NCBI RefSeq assembly: GCF_019688735.1
Contig: NZ_JAIFYA010000002.1
Coordinates: forward strand, 673,681 to 737,680
Direction of reading: 5' to 3'
Origin: Thermosulfurimonas sp. F29
Lineage (GTDB): Bacteria; Desulfobacterota; Thermodesulfobacteria; Thermodesulfobacteriales; Thermodesulfobacteriaceae
DNA length: 64,000 nucleotides
Shown: positions 19,363 through 30,827 of the stretch, in pieces
Layout of the letters: the number at the start of each line of letters is the position of its first letter
Numbering within the stretch: position 1 is the first letter of the stretch
Notes under the pieces: generated by a model
Told to the model about the DNA's origin: nothing
What the model saw: the letters and a program-made list of their open reading frames with translations, nothing else
The model's database searches: none
Position numbers and translations under genes: made by a program

Positions 19363-20046
19363 GGGTTCAAACCGGAGACCCCTCCCGGAAAAGGTCAGGA
19401 TCACGGATCTCACCGCAGAGACGGTGGAAGGGGGCAGATCCCGCCTTACGAAAAGTATCCACCGCTCTTCACCGGGAATCTCCACCACCCTCAGGGACTT
19501 ACCGTATCGCCTGGCCGCGCGTCGCGAGACCCACCCCAGAGAGGCCTTTCCGTTGAGCACCGCGAGCACCACCAGCTTCTCTGAACCCAGAAAAAGGACC
19601 TCCCGGGGATCGAGACCCCCAAATTTTCCGGAAAAGTAGGCGGCCTGGATCAGATATCCTCCACGGGAGTAGGGCCAGACCGCCGCCTTTCGGCCGCGAT
19701 ACAGTTTGGCCAGCGCCCCGGCCCTGAAAACCACCACCGGCCGACGGGGATCCTTCAGCACCCACCTACCCTCATAAGGGCCCTTCAGGAGATAGCACCC
19801 CGAGGACCCCAGGGCCAGGTGGAACCGCCCCCTCCGGAAGGCCGCCTCGAATCTGGGCCAGGGCAGGGGTTCCAGCTGAACCTTCCTTCCCAGGGTGCGT
19901 TCCAGGGCCCGGGCCAGGGGTTTAAAGCGAAAAAAGGTTTCCCTCACCTCCGAGGCGGCCACCACCCCGAAGACAAAATCCCCGGCCCGCAGACTCGGCG
20001 CGGACCACAGGAGGAAACACCACACCAGCACGAATACCTTTTTCAC
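19315..20046 (-). CDS. PhnD/TauA-like periplasmic binding protein
   Basis: 243 aa. Signal peptide visible ([20 protein letters not shown], cut near residue 21). The mature part resembles the PhnD-type type 2 periplasmic-binding fold: [20 protein letters not shown] at the start, then [30 protein letters not shown], a mid-hinge, and [17 protein letters not shown] with a closing [11 protein letters not shown]. It is somewhat shorter than transport-linked PhnD (about 300 aa). No ABC permease or ATPase lies nearby. Instead its GTG start overlaps the chemoreceptor stop (GTGA), with cheW just before. The likely role is a ligand-binding partner of that receptor (inference). The 3' end overlaps nfeD by 48 bp. 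Confidence 0.78.
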   Translation of the reverse strand: MKKVFVLVWCFLLWSAPSLRAGDFVFGVVAASEVRETFFRFKPLARALERTLGRKVQLEPLPWPRFEAAFRRGRFHLALGSSGCYLLKGPYEGRWVLKDPRRPVVVFRAGALAKLYRGRKAAVWPYSRGGYLIQAAYFSGKFGGLDPREVLFLGSEKLVVLAVLNGKASLGWVSRRAARRYGKSLRVVEIPGEERWILFVRRDLPPSTVSAVRSVILTFSGRGLRFEPLSSPPDLSSLRRFVW

Positions 20047-22313
20047 AGGGCGGACCCTACCCGGAAATAGCTTACCGCCTCGTGGAGTTTCTCGGCCACG
20101 GCCACCAGTTCCTCCACATCCACCTGCATCTCGGTGGCGGCCTCGGCGTTCCGGGAGGCCCCTTCCACCACGGTCTGCATCCGGCGCCGCACCTCGGCGG
20201 TCTCCTCACGCTGGGTGTTGGTGTCCCGACTGATTATGCTGGAGTGTTCCACCACCTCTCCGAAGACATCCCCCAGCCTGTCCGCCACCTGCGAGATGGT
20301 TCCGGTGACCTCCAGAATGTCCCGGCTCACCTTTCTCAGTTCAAACATGGATCGAGCCGCCTTCTGGCCCAGTTCCTCCTGTTTTTGGGAGGACTCAAAG
20401 ATCTCCCGTGCGGCTTTTTCCAGATCCTCCATGGCCCGGGCGGCCCTGGCCACCTCGTCGGCCTGAGTCCTAGTCAGCTCCGCCACCTCCTTTACCCCCT
20501 CGTAGTTGGCCTCCGTGGCCTCCAGGATCCCCTCCAGGGCCCGTGCTCCCTTCTCCGCCACCTCGCTCCCTTTCCGGGCCTGTTCGATGTTCTGCTCGAT
20601 GAGAGAGGCTATCTCGTCGGAGCTTTCGGCTATTCGCTCGGAGAGCCGGCGAATTTCCTCGGCCACCACGGCAAATCCCCGCCCGGCCTCCCCGGCCCGG
20701 GCCGCCTCGATGGAGGCGTTGAGGGCCAGGAGGTTGGTCTGCTCCGCAATGTCCCGGATGAGATCGATGATTTCGGACATCTGGGCCACGCTCTCCGTAA
20801 CCCCGCGGAGGGTCTCCAGAGAGGCACCGAGGGCCTCCTTTCCGGTCTGAACCTCCGTGAGGGCCTGGGAGGCCCGTTCCGCCGCCTGCTGCGACCTGGT
20901 GAGCGCCCGACGCATTCCCTCCGCGGCCTCCGCCAGCACGCGGGCCGTCTCAGCGGAGACGCGGCTCTGGGCCTCGGCCTTCTCCCGCACCTCCTCGGTC
21001 ATGAGCACCATGTCCTGCACCTGGTCAAGCGCCACTCCACCCTTTTCGTGGTTTTCCGAGGAAAGAGCGGAAATCTTTTCCGCGATCTGGGAAAGCTCGG
21101 TTACGGCCTCCTGCGCCCGGCTCACCGCCTGGGCACTCTTGTTGGCGGCCCCCTCAATCTCCCGGGCCAGACCCTCCAGCCCCTCGATCAGCCGGAAGAC
21201 CTCTTCGGTCTCCCGGGCGCTGGTCTCGGCACGATGCACGATCTCCCGGGCACTCTCGGCCAGCTCCCGGGCGTGCTCTCGCAGAGCGCTTTCGGCTTCG
21301 GTAATTCCCTTAACGGTCTCGGAAAGCTTCTCCAGAAACTGATTTATGGTCACTGCAATATCCGCTACCTCGGGTACTCCCCGGGGAGCCATGCGTCTTT
21401 CCAGATCAAAAGTCCCCACGATCTCCCTCAGGCTCCGTAATTGAGCCAGAAGAGGCCGTGTAACACTCTTCTCAAGCACTAGGAATAGTCCCAGCACCAG
21501 CAAACCGCCAATCACTACCAGCGCCACGAAAAGGCGCTGATTGAACTTCAGAAACACGGCCAGGGTCTCCTCCGGCACGGCCAGCCCCAGACTCCACCGT
21601 TTGCCCAGTATCGGAAGGGACCGCAGGGCGGCAAAATACCGACGCCCGGCTACATCCACCTCGGAAACGCCCGCCTCCGCCTTTAAAAAGGCGGGCAGTC
21701 TGATAGATCCCCAGATGAGTTCCCCCTTCTCCCCCCTCAATACCGCTTCAGCCCCGGGAAGAATAAGCATATCCTTGATTTCCCGGCCCAGGGTTTCCAC
21801 CGGAATGGTAGCCAGCAACCAGCCTCGCTCGTTATTCCCGGCCTCCACCATGGCACCTAGCCCCAGGTAGGTCTTCCCGCCAAAACTCACCCTTTCGAGC
21901 ACGAAGACCCCGGGCTTATCGGGGAGCACGAGCTTCAGGGTCTTTCCCAGATTCTCCGGACGGCCGGAGGCAAGGATGTTCTTCTGGGGACCGATCACCC
22001 ACAGGTCGTAATAGGTGTGATACACCCGGAGCAGGTTGGCCAGGTAATCGTTCGCCCCGGCCTGTCCGCCGCCTATGAGCACCGCAGTCTTGATCACCTC
22101 GGTTCCTGACCAGCTTCGAACCTCAAGAATACGCTGATCAAAAAATTCCTCCAGTCGGGCCTTGAGAGTGCGAAACTGGTTAGCAAAGTTTGCCTGGAGG
22201 TTCTGTCTCAGAAATTTTTGAGTCTGGATATGGTGATAGAAGAGCACTCCCTGTACCACCAAAAAAGCCAGGATGGCCCCCAGAACGAACCGGGCCCGGA
22301 AACCGAATCTCAT
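20043..22313 (-). CDS. Methyl-accepting chemotaxis protein (dCache-type sensor)
   Basis: 756 aa membrane receptor. Order: helix 1 (about 8-28), a periplasmic sensor of about 240 residues built like a double Cache domain ([39 protein letters not shown]), helix 2 (about 270-290), a HAMP domain with the [13 protein letters not shown] start, then a long coiled coil with the signalling tip [20 protein letters not shown] (about 515-535). The tip sequence binds CheW and CheA. The start overlaps the cheW stop by 4 bp, and the stop overlaps the PhnD-like gene, so the three are made together. Many Glu/Gln pairs in the coiled coil could be methylation sites. The ligand is unknown. Confidence 0.93.
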   Translation of the reverse strand: MRFGFRARFVLGAILAFLVVQGVLFYHHIQTQKFLRQNLQANFANQFRTLKARLEEFFDQRILEVRSWSGTEVIKTAVLIGGGQAGANDYLANLLRVYHTYYDLWVIGPQKNILASGRPENLGKTLKLVLPDKPGVFVLERVSFGGKTYLGLGAMVEAGNNERGWLLATIPVETLGREIKDMLILPGAEAVLRGEKGELIWGSIRLPAFLKAEAGVSEVDVAGRRYFAALRSLPILGKRWSLGLAVPEETLAVFLKFNQRLFVALVVIGGLLVLGLFLVLEKSVTRPLLAQLRSLREIVGTFDLERRMAPRGVPEVADIAVTINQFLEKLSETVKGITEAESALREHARELAESAREIVHRAETSARETEEVFRLIEGLEGLAREIEGAANKSAQAVSRAQEAVTELSQIAEKISALSSENHEKGGVALDQVQDMVLMTEEVREKAEAQSRVSAETARVLAEAAEGMRRALTRSQQAAERASQALTEVQTGKEALGASLETLRGVTESVAQMSEIIDLIRDIAEQTNLLALNASIEAARAGEAGRGFAVVAEEIRRLSERIAESSDEIASLIEQNIEQARKGSEVAEKGARALEGILEATEANYEGVKEVAELTRTQADEVARAARAMEDLEKAAREIFESSQKQEELGQKAARSMFELRKVSRDILEVTGTISQVADRLGDVFGEVVEHSSIISRDTNTQREETAEVRRRMQTVVEGASRNAEAATEMQVDVEELVAVAEKLHEAVSYFRVGSAL

Positions 22314-22711
22314 CGTTGCCCTCCTTCTTTTAGTATGAGTGCCGGGTTAAGCACCAGTGCCGAGCGACCTCCCAGAAGCAACTGGCCCAATACACCCGGA
22401 GGGAGCCCTTCCACAGGCTCCGGCTCAGTATCGACATCATACTGTTGCCCCAGTCGGGAGGCCCCGAAACCGAGATTCTCCTCCGTTCCGCAGACCACCA
22501 GATAACGAAAAGGGACAGGGCGCGGTTCCCCGAGATAGGCCTCCAGATCCACCACCGGAACGGTCTGCCCCCGGAAAAAACTGAACCCTACCAGCCAGTT
22601 TGGCCCCCAGTCCGCAGGGGTCAAAGTATCCAGTCTAGTCACGCCCTCCACGCTTTCTATTCCCAGAGCGAAAAAGCGCTCCCCCTTCCAGAAAGTGAAG
22701 TAAACAGCCAT
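22310..22711 (-). CDS. CheW-like scaffold protein
   Basis: 133 aa from the ATG at 22711; an in-frame TTG six codons earlier is possible, and neither has a strong ribosome site. The sequence follows the CheW fold: a first strand set ([21 protein letters not shown]), a central [16 protein letters not shown] motif typical of CheW, and later strands. It should bridge receptors and CheA. It is dedicated by position to the chemoreceptor that follows with a 4-bp overlap, so it may be a receptor-specific adaptor rather than the general CheW. The rest of the family's C-terminal strands are short here. Confidence 0.8.
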   Translation of the reverse strand: MAVYFTFWKGERFFALGIESVEGVTRLDTLTPADWGPNWLVGFSFFRGQTVPVVDLEAYLGEPRPVPFRYLVVCGTEENLGFGASRLGQQYDVDTEPEPVEGLPPGVLGQLLLGGRSALVLNPALILKEGGQR

Positions 22712-22777
22712 TGCTGGTATTTTAGGCAAAGGCTATTTTAAAAGTCAAGCTATCTTTCCGAAAAACGGGGGTCAGGT

Positions 22778-23197
22778 ATGAGTGAACTCGTTAGATTCGG
22801 AGTCTCCATTCCGGAAAGTCTTCTCAAGCGTTTCGACGAATATCTGGCCCGCAAGCACTACCGCAACCGTTCCGAAGCCATCCGGGATCTGATCCGGGAA
22901 AAATTGGTGGAGGAGGAGTGGAGGGAGAGTCAAACCGAGGTGGTGGGGACCATCACCTATGTGTACGACCACCACAAGAGGGAATTAACCGACCGTCTCG
23001 TAGACATTCAGCACGACCATTACGCCCGAATAATTTCCACCCAGCATGTGCACCTGGATCACGATCACTGCCTGGAGGTGATTATCGTGCGGGGAGAGGC
23101 CGGGGCGGTACGGGATCTAGCCGACCGCATCCGGGCCCTTAAGGGCATCCTGCACTGCAGCCTTTCCATGACCACCACCGGTAAGACCCTCGCCTAG
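22778..23197 (+). CDS. nikR: Nickel-responsive regulator NikR
   Basis: 139 aa. NikR is a ribbon-helix-helix repressor with an ACT-like metal domain that shuts off nickel uptake when nickel is high. Seen: the DNA-binding ribbon RFGVSIPESLLKRFDEYL (residues 6-23) and the high-affinity nickel ligands H79, H90, H92 and C98 in IQHDHYARIISTQHVHLDHDHC, which match E. coli H76, H87, H89 and C95 with a fixed offset of three. No nickel transporter, hydrogenase or urease gene lies in the window, so its targets are elsewhere. A GGGGGTCAGG stretch precedes the ATG. The end overlaps convergent fmt by 4 bp. Confidence 0.95.
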   Translation: MSELVRFGVSIPESLLKRFDEYLARKHYRNRSEAIRDLIREKLVEEEWRESQTEVVGTITYVYDHHKRELTDRLVDIQHDHYARIISTQHVHLDHDHCLEVIIVRGEAGAVRDLADRIRALKGILHCSLSMTTTGKTLA

Positions 23198-24129
23198 GGG
23201 CCCAGCCGCTCGCCGGGCTCGAGGGCATGCCCTCTCACGAAGTCCCGCACCGGAAGGCGTTTCTTGCCCTCGAGCTGCACCTCTTCCACGGCGAGAATCC
23301 CCTCTCCGCAGGCCACAAGCAACCGCCCCTCTTCCACCCCCAGGATCGTTCCCGGCGGGACCCCGGCAGCCCCCGCAAGGGCCCGGGGACGGAAGAGCTT
23401 GAAGAGTTTCCCCTTCAGGAAGGTGTAAGCCCCGGGGCGGGGATCAAAGGCCCTTATGCGACCGGCGAGCTCCCCGGCCGAAAGGGAGAAGTCCAGTCGC
23501 GCATCCTCTTTCTTTAAGGGCGGGGCGTAACTGGCTCCCTCCTCCGGCTGAGGACGGGGCTTGAGCTTCCCCTCCCGGTGAAGTTCCAGGGCCTCGATCA
23601 GGGCCACGGCCCCTAGCCGGCTCAGCCTCTCGTAGAGTTCCCCTCCGGTCTCCTCCTCCCCTATGGGGGTGACTTTCTGGAGGAGGATGGGACCCGTGTC
23701 CAGCCCCTCGTCCATCTGCATGATGGTTATCCCGGTCTCCCTTTCGCCGCGAATGAGGGCCCAGCGCACGGGATCGGCCCCCCTGTAGGCGGGAAGGAGG
23801 GAGGCGTGAATGTTCCAGCAACCGAAACGGGGAAGCTCGAGAACCTCGCGGGGAAGAATTTTCCCGTAGGCGGCCACCACGACGAGGTCCGGGGCAAGCT
23901 CCCGGAGGCTTTCAAGAAACTCCGGATCCCGAAGCCGTTCCGGTTCCAGCACCGGAAGCCCCGCGGACCGGGCCACCTCCTTCACCGGCGAGGGGCGCGG
24001 TTTCCACCCCCGTCCCCGGGGACGATCGGGCCGAGTGACCACGGCGAGCACCTCCTCCCGCTCGAGAAGCCCCCGCAGGGCGGGAACGGCGAACTCCGGA
24101 GTTCCCATAAAAACCACGCGATACCTCAT
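23194..24129 (-). CDS. fmt: Methionyl-tRNA formyltransferase
   Basis: 311 aa. It adds the formyl group to initiator Met-tRNA from 10-formyl-tetrahydrofolate. Seen: VVFMGTPEFAVPALRGLLE at the N-terminus, the catalytic block with NIHASLLPAYRGADPVRWAL (Asn-His, followed by the Asp of MDEGLDTGPILL), and a C-terminal OB-like tRNA-binding domain from about 205. The start at 24129 gives the family N-terminus; the longer upstream reading has no match. The ATG overlaps the stop of the retropepsin-like gene (ATGA). The usual neighbour def (peptide deformylase) is not here. Confidence 0.95.
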   Translation of the reverse strand: MRYRVVFMGTPEFAVPALRGLLEREEVLAVVTRPDRPRGRGWKPRPSPVKEVARSAGLPVLEPERLRDPEFLESLRELAPDLVVVAAYGKILPREVLELPRFGCWNIHASLLPAYRGADPVRWALIRGERETGITIMQMDEGLDTGPILLQKVTPIGEEETGGELYERLSRLGAVALIEALELHREGKLKPRPQPEEGASYAPPLKKEDARLDFSLSAGELAGRIRAFDPRPGAYTFLKGKLFKLFRPRALAGAAGVPPGTILGVEEGRLLVACGEGILAVEEVQLEGKKRLPVRDFVRGHALEPGERLGP

Positions 24130-24479
24130 TTGAGAAGCAGCCTCGCCGGACGAAGCTCTCTGCGGAAGGGATCCAGGATTACTCCCAAAATCTCGAGCGT
24201 AACTACTCCCAGGAGATTTTCGTCCTCTCCCTCCTCCCCCAGGATCACCGGAGAGTGCCCCTCTCCGAACGGAAAACGAAAGTAACACTCGGAGATCTTT
24301 CGCTTCACCGTGGTGCCATCGGCCAGCACGAATTCGGCCTCCCGCAAAGGTTTAAGACCCAGCTCCTCCCAGACCTCCCGGCGAAGGAGAGAATAGGTAG
24401 CCCCGCTGTCCACCAGAAAATTTTCCTCTCTCTCCTTAGGCCCGTTGGATACGATTCCCTTCACATATACCAGTCCCAC
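24126..24479 (-). CDS. Retropepsin-like aspartic protease domain protein
   Basis: 117 aa, a single domain. Seen: the clan AA motif VDSGATYSLL (residues 23-32, catalytic Asp24) in place of DTGA, then hydrophobic beta-strands and a second family block LLGVVTLEILGVILDP near 90-105. Proteins of this size would need to dimerise to form an active site, as retroviral proteases do. There is no signal peptide, so it is probably cytoplasmic. It lies 12 bp after clpB and overlaps fmt by 4 bp, so all three are co-transcribed. A proteostasis role alongside ClpB is possible but is only inference; the family's biological role is poorly known. Confidence 0.85.
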   Translation of the reverse strand: MGLVYVKGIVSNGPKEREENFLVDSGATYSLLRREVWEELGLKPLREAEFVLADGTTVKRKISECYFRFPFGEGHSPVILGEEGEDENLLGVVTLEILGVILDPFRRELRPARLLLK

Positions 24480-24491
24480 GAGGAAGACCTC

Positions 24492-27083
<2,592 letters not shown>

Positions 27084-27132
27084 TTCCTCAAACCTCCCGA
27101 AGTTAAAGTTTTTCGAAAACGATCCGAGAACT

Positions 27133-27161
27133 AAGGTAAGAACGCCCCCCGGACCGGTCAA
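27133..27161 (-). promoter_or_regulatory. Predicted sigma-70-like promoter of clpB
   Basis: On the minus strand: TTGACC (complement of 27156-27161), exactly 17 nt, then TACCTT (complement of 27133-27138), about 50 bp before the clpB ATG. The -10 is weak, which leaves room for a heat-shock sigma factor or an activator. No CIRCE or HAIR repeat was seen. Confidence 0.45.
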
Positions 27162-27238
27162 GTAAAACCTTCCCGGAAAAATATTCCCGGAGAGGAAAAA
27201 TTTTCCCGCGAATCGGGCCACGAGGGCCTTTCAGAGCC

Positions 27239-27253
27239 TGGCACAGGTCTTGC
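27239..27253 (+). promoter_or_regulatory. Predicted sigma-54 promoter of the fliK-flgD-flgE operon
   Basis: TGGCAC-N5-TTGC: GG at 27240-27241 and GC at 27252-27253 are separated by exactly 10 nt, the invariant -24/-12 spacing. Transcription would start near 27265, 26 bp before the fliK ATG. Hook genes are sigma-54 dependent in several flagellar systems (established knowledge). Confidence 0.8.
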
Positions 27254-27290
27254 GTAATCACCGGACGAAGGTTCTCGCAAGGAGCCGGTT

Positions 27291-28661
27291 ATGGAGAGGA
27301 TCGGTTTTGCCACCGGATTTGCGCAACTATTCTCCGGGAAAGAGGCAGGGGGAGGGTCTTTTTCTCCTCAGGTGCTGGACTTCCTGGCCCTGCTCCTGAG
27401 TCTTCTTTTCCCCCAGGGAGAGGTCTCGAGGGAAGGGGAGAGCGCTACGGAAGACCTCCTTCAGGAGCTTTCCGTAAACCGTAAAGGGATTCCCGGTGAA
27501 AAAAAGACGACCGGAACCGAAGGACCTCACGAGGCCACGGGGGGCCTTCCGGGATTTATCCCCCCGGATCCCTCCGCTTCCCTCTCCCCGGAGGCCGCAA
27601 CCTCCCCTTCTGAATCTCCACCTCCGGGGAGCCCGCTCCTGGGAAACACCCTACCTTCTCCGGAATCCCCCAGAGTCAGCCGGGAAGCCCCTCCCGTCAT
27701 CCGGGAACCGGGAAATCCTCCGATCGTTCAGGGGGAAGCTCCCCGCACGCAGGAGAAATTTCCTCCGCTTTCGGATCCCGGGACGGGGTCCGGAAAGCCC
27801 GCAAATCCGGAAAGGCGCGATGGATCTTCGGCTCCCCCCGTTGGAACCTCATCCCTCCCCGAAACTACCGAGGAGGAGCTCCTCGCCTTTACCTCAAGAC
27901 CGCCCCGGCGCTTCGACGCCCCGCCTTCCGGAAAAAAGAAGGTCGGACTTTACAAAGCCGAAAGTGCGCCGACGAAGGGGAAACCCGGGGCCGAATCCCT
28001 CCGGTTTTTCACCCCCGGGGAGGGCCGCGGTTTTTCGAAGCAGGGGGCCTTTTTACCCGAGGGAACGAGAGGGCGGGATCCGGAACCCTCCCTCCCTTCG
28101 GGATCTGCCTCCCGGGAGGGACGGGAGCCGTCTTTCCTTAAACTCACCTCTCCTCCGGGGCACGCTCATTCCGCTCCGGAGACCCCGCGGATCGTTCCGC
28201 CACAGCGAGGTTTTTCTCTTCCGGGCTCCTCTCACATTCCGCCGGTGGAAGTGCCCCGGATGATAAAGGACATGGTCCTTGAGGTTCATCCCTCCGGGGA
28301 AAAGAAGGCCCGGCTAAGGCTGGAGCCCCCGGATCTGGGAGAGGTGGAGGTGGATCTCCGGGTCCGTCACAGGGAGGTCACCCTGTTTCTCAGGGTGGAA
28401 AAACCCGAGGCCGCGCATCAGCTCCAGATGCACCTTGCCCACCTCGAAAAGGCCCTGGACGAACTGGGCCTCCGGCTCACGGACTTCCAGATCGCCCTTG
28501 CCGGTTCCGAGAGCGGATGGCGTTTTCGGGAGGACACTCCTCATGAGGAGAAACCGCAAAAGAAGGGCGTGGAGCGCATAGAGGATGGAGACCGGGAAGA
28601 AGCTTTAAAGATCGCGCCCCGGGAGGGCTGGCACAACGGGCGTCTCAACCTCGTCGTTTAG
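27291..28661 (+). CDS. fliK: Flagellar hook-length control protein FliK
   Basis: 456 aa. FliK is exported as a molecular ruler, and its C-terminal domain switches the export gate from hook to filament proteins. Seen: a short conserved start (MERIGFATGFAQLFSGKE), a long low-complexity middle (about 70-320) very rich in Pro, Ser, Gly and Glu, as expected of the unfolded ruler part, and the C-terminal Flg_hook domain (about 330-430): VLEVHPSGEKKARLRLEPPD, LGEVEVDLRVRHREVTLFLR. AAGGAGCC lies before the ATG, and a sigma-54 promoter just upstream. It is the first gene of fliK-flgD-flgE-flgE. Confidence 0.9.
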   Translation: MERIGFATGFAQLFSGKEAGGGSFSPQVLDFLALLLSLLFPQGEVSREGESATEDLLQELSVNRKGIPGEKKTTGTEGPHEATGGLPGFIPPDPSASLSPEAATSPSESPPPGSPLLGNTLPSPESPRVSREAPPVIREPGNPPIVQGEAPRTQEKFPPLSDPGTGSGKPANPERRDGSSAPPVGTSSLPETTEEELLAFTSRPPRRFDAPPSGKKKVGLYKAESAPTKGKPGAESLRFFTPGEGRGFSKQGAFLPEGTRGRDPEPSLPSGSASREGREPSFLKLTSPPGHAHSAPETPRIVPPQRGFSLPGSSHIPPVEVPRMIKDMVLEVHPSGEKKARLRLEPPDLGEVEVDLRVRHREVTLFLRVEKPEAAHQLQMHLAHLEKALDELGLRLTDFQIALAGSESGWRFREDTPHEEKPQKKGVERIEDGDREEALKIAPREGWHNGRLNLVV

Positions 28662-28673
28662 GGAGGTGAACCC

Positions 28674-29330
28674 ATGATTTCCGGAATAAACAAGGAGACC
28701 GGACAGCCGCTCGCCCTAACCAGGACCCCGAAGAAGGTCTTGGACAGAGAGGACTTCATGCTCCTCTTCATCAAACAGCTCCAGTACCAGGATCCCATGA
28801 AACCCATCGAGAACAACGAGATGGCCATGCAGATGGCCCTTTTCAGCCAGGTGGATCAGCTCTTCGACCTCAACGAAAACTTCGAAAAATTGCTTAAAAC
28901 GGCGGAAAACCAGACCATGGCCACGCTGGTCTCCCTGGTGGGCAAGAGGGTAAAGGTGGAGGGGGACAAGGGCCGGGTGGAGAACGGACACTTTCTCGGG
29001 GCGGAATTCGAGCTCAAGGATCCGGCCAACCGGGTGGAGGTGGTCATAACCAGGGAAAACGGAGAGATCGTAAAGCGTCTTAATCTGGGGGCCCTTCCCG
29101 CGGGAATGCACCGGATTCAGTGGGACGCCACGGACGAAAACGGCCAGCCCGTCCCCGACGGGAACTACCGCATAAAGGTGATCCTTCCCGACCGGAGGGA
29201 AAAAACCTCCGTTCCCGTTAGGGTCTATGGTCGGGTAACCGGAGCCGTTCTCGGGGAGGAAAACAAGGTCCTGGTCAACGAAACGATGCGCGTGGGACTG
29301 GACGAGATTCTGGAAATCCTGGACTCCTAG
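28674..29330 (+). CDS. flgD: Flagellar basal-body rod/hook capping protein FlgD
   Basis: 218 aa. FlgD caps the growing hook and guides FlgE subunits into place, then is discarded. Seen: the conserved N-terminal block LDREDFMLLFIKQLQYQDP then NNEMAMQMALFSQVDQL (residues 22-60), and a C-terminal Tudor/FnIII-like part with WDATDENGQPVPDGNYRIKV (about 145-165), the FlgD Ig-like motif. The GGGAGGTG site is well placed. It sits between fliK and the first hook gene, 12 bp after fliK, in the usual order for a hook operon. Confidence 0.93.
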   Translation: MISGINKETGQPLALTRTPKKVLDREDFMLLFIKQLQYQDPMKPIENNEMAMQMALFSQVDQLFDLNENFEKLLKTAENQTMATLVSLVGKRVKVEGDKGRVENGHFLGAEFELKDPANRVEVVITRENGEIVKRLNLGALPAGMHRIQWDATDENGQPVPDGNYRIKVILPDRREKTSVPVRVYGRVTGAVLGEENKVLVNETMRVGLDEILEILDS

Positions 29331-29343
29331 AGGAGGGGTGGGG

Positions 29344-30732
29344 ATGAGTCTTTTCGGAAGCATTTACCTGGGGACCTCCGGGGTGAAGACCCAGAGCACC
29401 GGCCTGCGGGTGGTGGCGGACGACCTCTCCAACCTTAACACCACGGCCTTTAAGGGCTCCCGCGCCCTCTTCGAGGATCTTTTCACCCGGGCCGTGGGGG
29501 AGGTCCTCCCCCGGGATCGGGGGCTGGGAAGTCTGGTGAAGGACATCCAGATCGACTTTTCCTCGGGGAGCCTGGACACCACCGACATACCTACGGACCT
29601 GGCCATCAACGGAAGGGGCTTTTTCGTGGTCTCCGACGGCAACCAGGTCTTTTACACCCGGGACGGTCAGTTCACCCTGGAGGACACCGGACAGGGCACC
29701 CTGAGAATGATCACTCCCCTGGGCTTGAGTCTCCTCGGGGCCGCTCCCGACGCCACCAATCCCGGTCTGACCACCCTTTCCCCGATAGAGATCCCTCAGA
29801 GCATACCCGGCAAGGCCACCGAAACCCTCACGCTGGAAATGAACCTGGACGCCCGGAAGGAGCGGGAAACCACCTCCAGGAGTCTCCTCGAAGCCTGGGA
29901 CGCCACCCGGGCCGGGGAGCCGATTTCCCCTCAGGATTACGAATTCGTGACCTCGGTGGAGGTTTACGATCCCACGGGGGTATCCCACCTTCTTAACCTT
30001 TACTTCGACACCACGGACCAGAACAATCAATACGAGGTACTGGTGGCCCTGGCGGATCCCGCGGAGGATCAGCGTGGGACCGGTCGCTATCAGGGAGCCC
30101 TTCTGTGGGGCACCCTCAACTTCGGAGCCAGCGGTGAGATCACCTCCGCGGAATTTTACGATGTTGATCCGGCGGGCGGGCGCTCTGCGACCCCACAGGA
30201 TCTCACCACCCTGGGGCGCCCCCGCTTTACCCTGAACCTTACCGGGGCTCCCCAGACCGTCACGCTGGACCTGGGGTTCTATTATCAGGGGACCGACCTC
30301 GTCCGCACCCCCCACTCCGTTCACCTCTACGGCGCCCCTTTCGCCGTCTATTACCAGAACCAGGACGGCTATCCCCCGGGGGTCTTCGACCGGGTGGAGA
30401 TAGACGGCGAAGGACTGGTGAGGGCCCATTACACCAATCAGCAGACCCAGGAGGTGGCCCGCATCTTTCTGGCCGACTTCACGGGTCTGGAGGATTCCCT
30501 CACTAGAGCCGGAGGAAACCTCTTCCGGGCCCGCTCGGAGGCCACTCCGCGGATCTTCTCCCCGGGAAGGATGGCGCCGGGAGGTCTTAGATCCGGGGCT
30601 CTCGAGGGCTCCAATGTGGATCTGGCCGAGGAAATGATCCGGCTCATTACCCTTCAGCGGGCCTTTCAGTCGAACGCGCGGGTCATCACCACCGCGGACC
30701 AGATGCTGGAGGACTTCCTGCGGGCCCGCTAA
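29344..30732 (+). CDS. flgE: Flagellar hook protein FlgE (shorter copy)
   Basis: 462 aa from the ATG at 29344, which has AGGAGGGG eight bases upstream; a GTG six bases earlier lies too close to that site. Seen: the N-terminal flagellar rod motif FGSIYLGTSGVKTQSTGLRVVADDLSNLNTTAFKGSR, the GRGFFVVSD and VFYTRDGQFTLED blocks, a modest D2 insert (about 160-300), the QEVARIFLADF segment and the C-terminal coiled-coil block SNVDLAEEMIRLITLQRAFQSNARVITTADQML. It is a paralogue of the longer hook gene that follows. One of the two should form the hook; the other may be a hook-basal-body variant or a specialised segment (inference). Confidence 0.88.
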   Translation: MSLFGSIYLGTSGVKTQSTGLRVVADDLSNLNTTAFKGSRALFEDLFTRAVGEVLPRDRGLGSLVKDIQIDFSSGSLDTTDIPTDLAINGRGFFVVSDGNQVFYTRDGQFTLEDTGQGTLRMITPLGLSLLGAAPDATNPGLTTLSPIEIPQSIPGKATETLTLEMNLDARKERETTSRSLLEAWDATRAGEPISPQDYEFVTSVEVYDPTGVSHLLNLYFDTTDQNNQYEVLVALADPAEDQRGTGRYQGALLWGTLNFGASGEITSAEFYDVDPAGGRSATPQDLTTLGRPRFTLNLTGAPQTVTLDLGFYYQGTDLVRTPHSVHLYGAPFAVYYQNQDGYPPGVFDRVEIDGEGLVRAHYTNQQTQEVARIFLADFTGLEDSLTRAGGNLFRARSEATPRIFSPGRMAPGGLRSGALEGSNVDLAEEMIRLITLQRAFQSNARVITTADQMLEDFLRAR

Positions 30733-30760
30733 AAAAATCCCCCCTCCCTCCGGGAGGGGG
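30731..30760 (-). terminator. Hairpin with a T-run on the minus strand
   Basis: CCCCCTCCC (30740-30748) and GGGAGGGGG (30752-30760) form a perfect 9-bp stem. On the minus strand the stem is followed by ATTTTTTT (complement of 30731-30738), a proper intrinsic terminator shape; on the plus strand no T-run follows. It would stop antisense transcription into the first hook gene and could also slow or process the hook mRNA. Confidence 0.5.
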
Positions 30761-30827
30761 CCAGGGGGAGGGGGAAAATGAAGTTTTTTGGAAAATAACC
30801 GAAAATTATAGGAAGGAGGGATAGGCC

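Noticed and set aside
20082..21440. Long plus-strand frame opposite the chemoreceptor coiled coil
   Set aside because: The periodic sequence reflects the heptad coding on the other strand; no start signal or family.
22773..22800. GTATGA at the nikR start considered as a NikR operator half-site
   Set aside because: No TCATAC partner is found at the needed distance, so it is probably just the start codon context.
24130..24288. N-terminal extension of fmt up to 24288
   Set aside because: The added residues have no family match and overlap the protease gene; the ATG at 24129 gives the canonical start.
27084..27221. N-terminal extension of clpB up to 27221
   Set aside because: It covers the promoter region; the ATG at 27083 has a ribosome site and the conserved first residues.
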